From Verrucomicrobiota bacterium (GTDB lineage: Bacteria; Verrucomicrobiota; Verrucomicrobiia; Opitutales; Opitutaceae), in the NCBI GenBank assembly GCA_014584295.1, contig JACTNC010000060.1:1-35105 (forward strand): 35,105 nt of DNA, given 5' to 3'. Shown here piece by piece: positions 34,728 through 35,105 of this stretch (position 1 is the first letter of the stretch; each line of letters opens with the position of its first letter). A program made the translations under genes and the position numbers. The notes beneath the pieces are model-generated. The model searched no databases, was not told the origin of the DNA, and saw only the letters and a list, made by a program, of their open reading frames with translations.

Positions 34728-35105
34728 TCAGCGGTGGATGGCGTGCACTGCCTTGGCCATTCGGGCGAGCGCCTCGTCCAGGGTTTTTCGGGGACAGCCA
34801 AAGTTGAGGCGGACGTACTCACCTTGCGCGGCGCCGAAAAATCGACCGTCACTCAAGCCCACCCCGTGAGATTCGAAATGGCCGATGGGATCCGCGAGAC
34901 CGAGGTCTCTCACGTTCAACCAGGCCAGATACGTGGCTTCAATCGGAGCCTCGATCCTGACACCGGGCAACTGCTCCGTAGCGAATCGGATCACGGTATC
35001 GCGGTTTGTGCGCAATGTCGCGAGCAGTGCCTGGCGCCAGGGTTCACCGTGCCGGTAGGCCGCCTCGCAGGCCGCATAGCCGAGGATGTTGACCTCCGCG
35101 ACGAT
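34728..35105 (-). CDS. PatB/MalY-type PLP-dependent aminotransferase (cystathionine beta-lyase-like), C-terminal part
   Basis: The C-terminal 125 residues of a gene cut by the right edge; the N-terminus and PLP lysine are outside. The frame is open from 35105 to the stop at 34728. Recognisable blocks are ILGYAACEAAYRHGEPW, NRDTVIRFATEQLPGVRI, 'EATYLAWLNVRDLG', and the fold's end 'GVGLSDGRFFGAAQGEYVRL' followed by NFGCPRKTLDEALARM. The 'ATYLAWLD' and 'G..F......G..RLNFGCPR' patterns are typical of the MalY/PatB subfamily of aspartate-aminotransferase-fold enzymes, which cleave cystathionine or cysteine C-S bonds. It is convergent with the GNAT-aminotransferase gene, 51 bases apart. Confidence 0.93.
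   Translation of the reverse strand: MVAEVNILGYAACEAAYRHGEPWRQALLATLRTNRDTVIRFATEQLPGVRIEAPIEATYLAWLNVRDLGLADPIGHFESHGVGLSDGRFFGAAQGEYVRLNFGCPRKTLDEALARMAKAVHAIHR

Overview
The window is GC-rich and densely coded. It looks like chromosomal DNA from a member of the Verrucomicrobiota, most likely the family Opitutaceae. This placement rests on recognising gene families, not on a database search. The main cues are a TonB-dependent receptor with the N-terminal layout common in Opitutaceae, a stand-alone SWIB protein, a bacterial deoxyhypusine-synthase homologue, a DUF4159 protein, and an ammonium transporter with an extended N-terminus. I see no rRNA, tRNA, CRISPR array, phage genes or insertion-sequence transposase. 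This is mostly core and metabolic chromosome, not an obvious island.

Region 1-10.2 kb: a truncated 3-hydroxyisobutyrate-dehydrogenase-type reductase runs off the left edge. It is followed by a secreted DUF4159 protein, a large siderophore-type TonB receptor, and a convergent LacI-family regulator. Divergent from the regulator are two ABC exporter half-transporters that form a heterodimeric pair with one degenerate ATPase site. A SWIB-domain protein with a clear terminator follows.

Region 10.2-18.5 kb: a small secreted protein; an orphan PTS IIA protein; a minus-strand series of a thioredoxin-like DUF255 protein (split by an apparent frameshift), a response regulator with a cysteine-rich tail and an overlapping SlyX-like coiled coil; the deoxyhypusine-synthase homologue; a DMT-family permease; and glucosamine-6-phosphate deaminase.

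Region 18.5-28.4 kb: an ABC-F translation factor on the plus strand, then a long minus-strand run. That run holds a glycerophosphodiester phosphodiesterase, thymidine phosphorylase, a coiled-coil protein with a pseudo-receiver domain, a NatAB-like ABC-2 transporter, and the nitrogen pair PII/Amt.

Region 28.7-35.1 kb: on the plus strand, a DUF2062 membrane protein, 4-alpha-glucanotransferase overlapping an unusual membrane-anchored protein, PlsY, and a GNAT-aminotransferase fusion. A PatB/MalY-type lyase is cut by the right edge on the minus strand.

The observations most worth following up are the GNAT-aminotransferase fusion next to PlsY (a possible amino-lipid or N-acyl amino acid route), the protein coupled to malQ, the pseudo-receiver coiled-coil protein, the bacterial deoxyhypusine-synthase homologue, and a dispersed paired palindromic repeat found in two intergenic regions.
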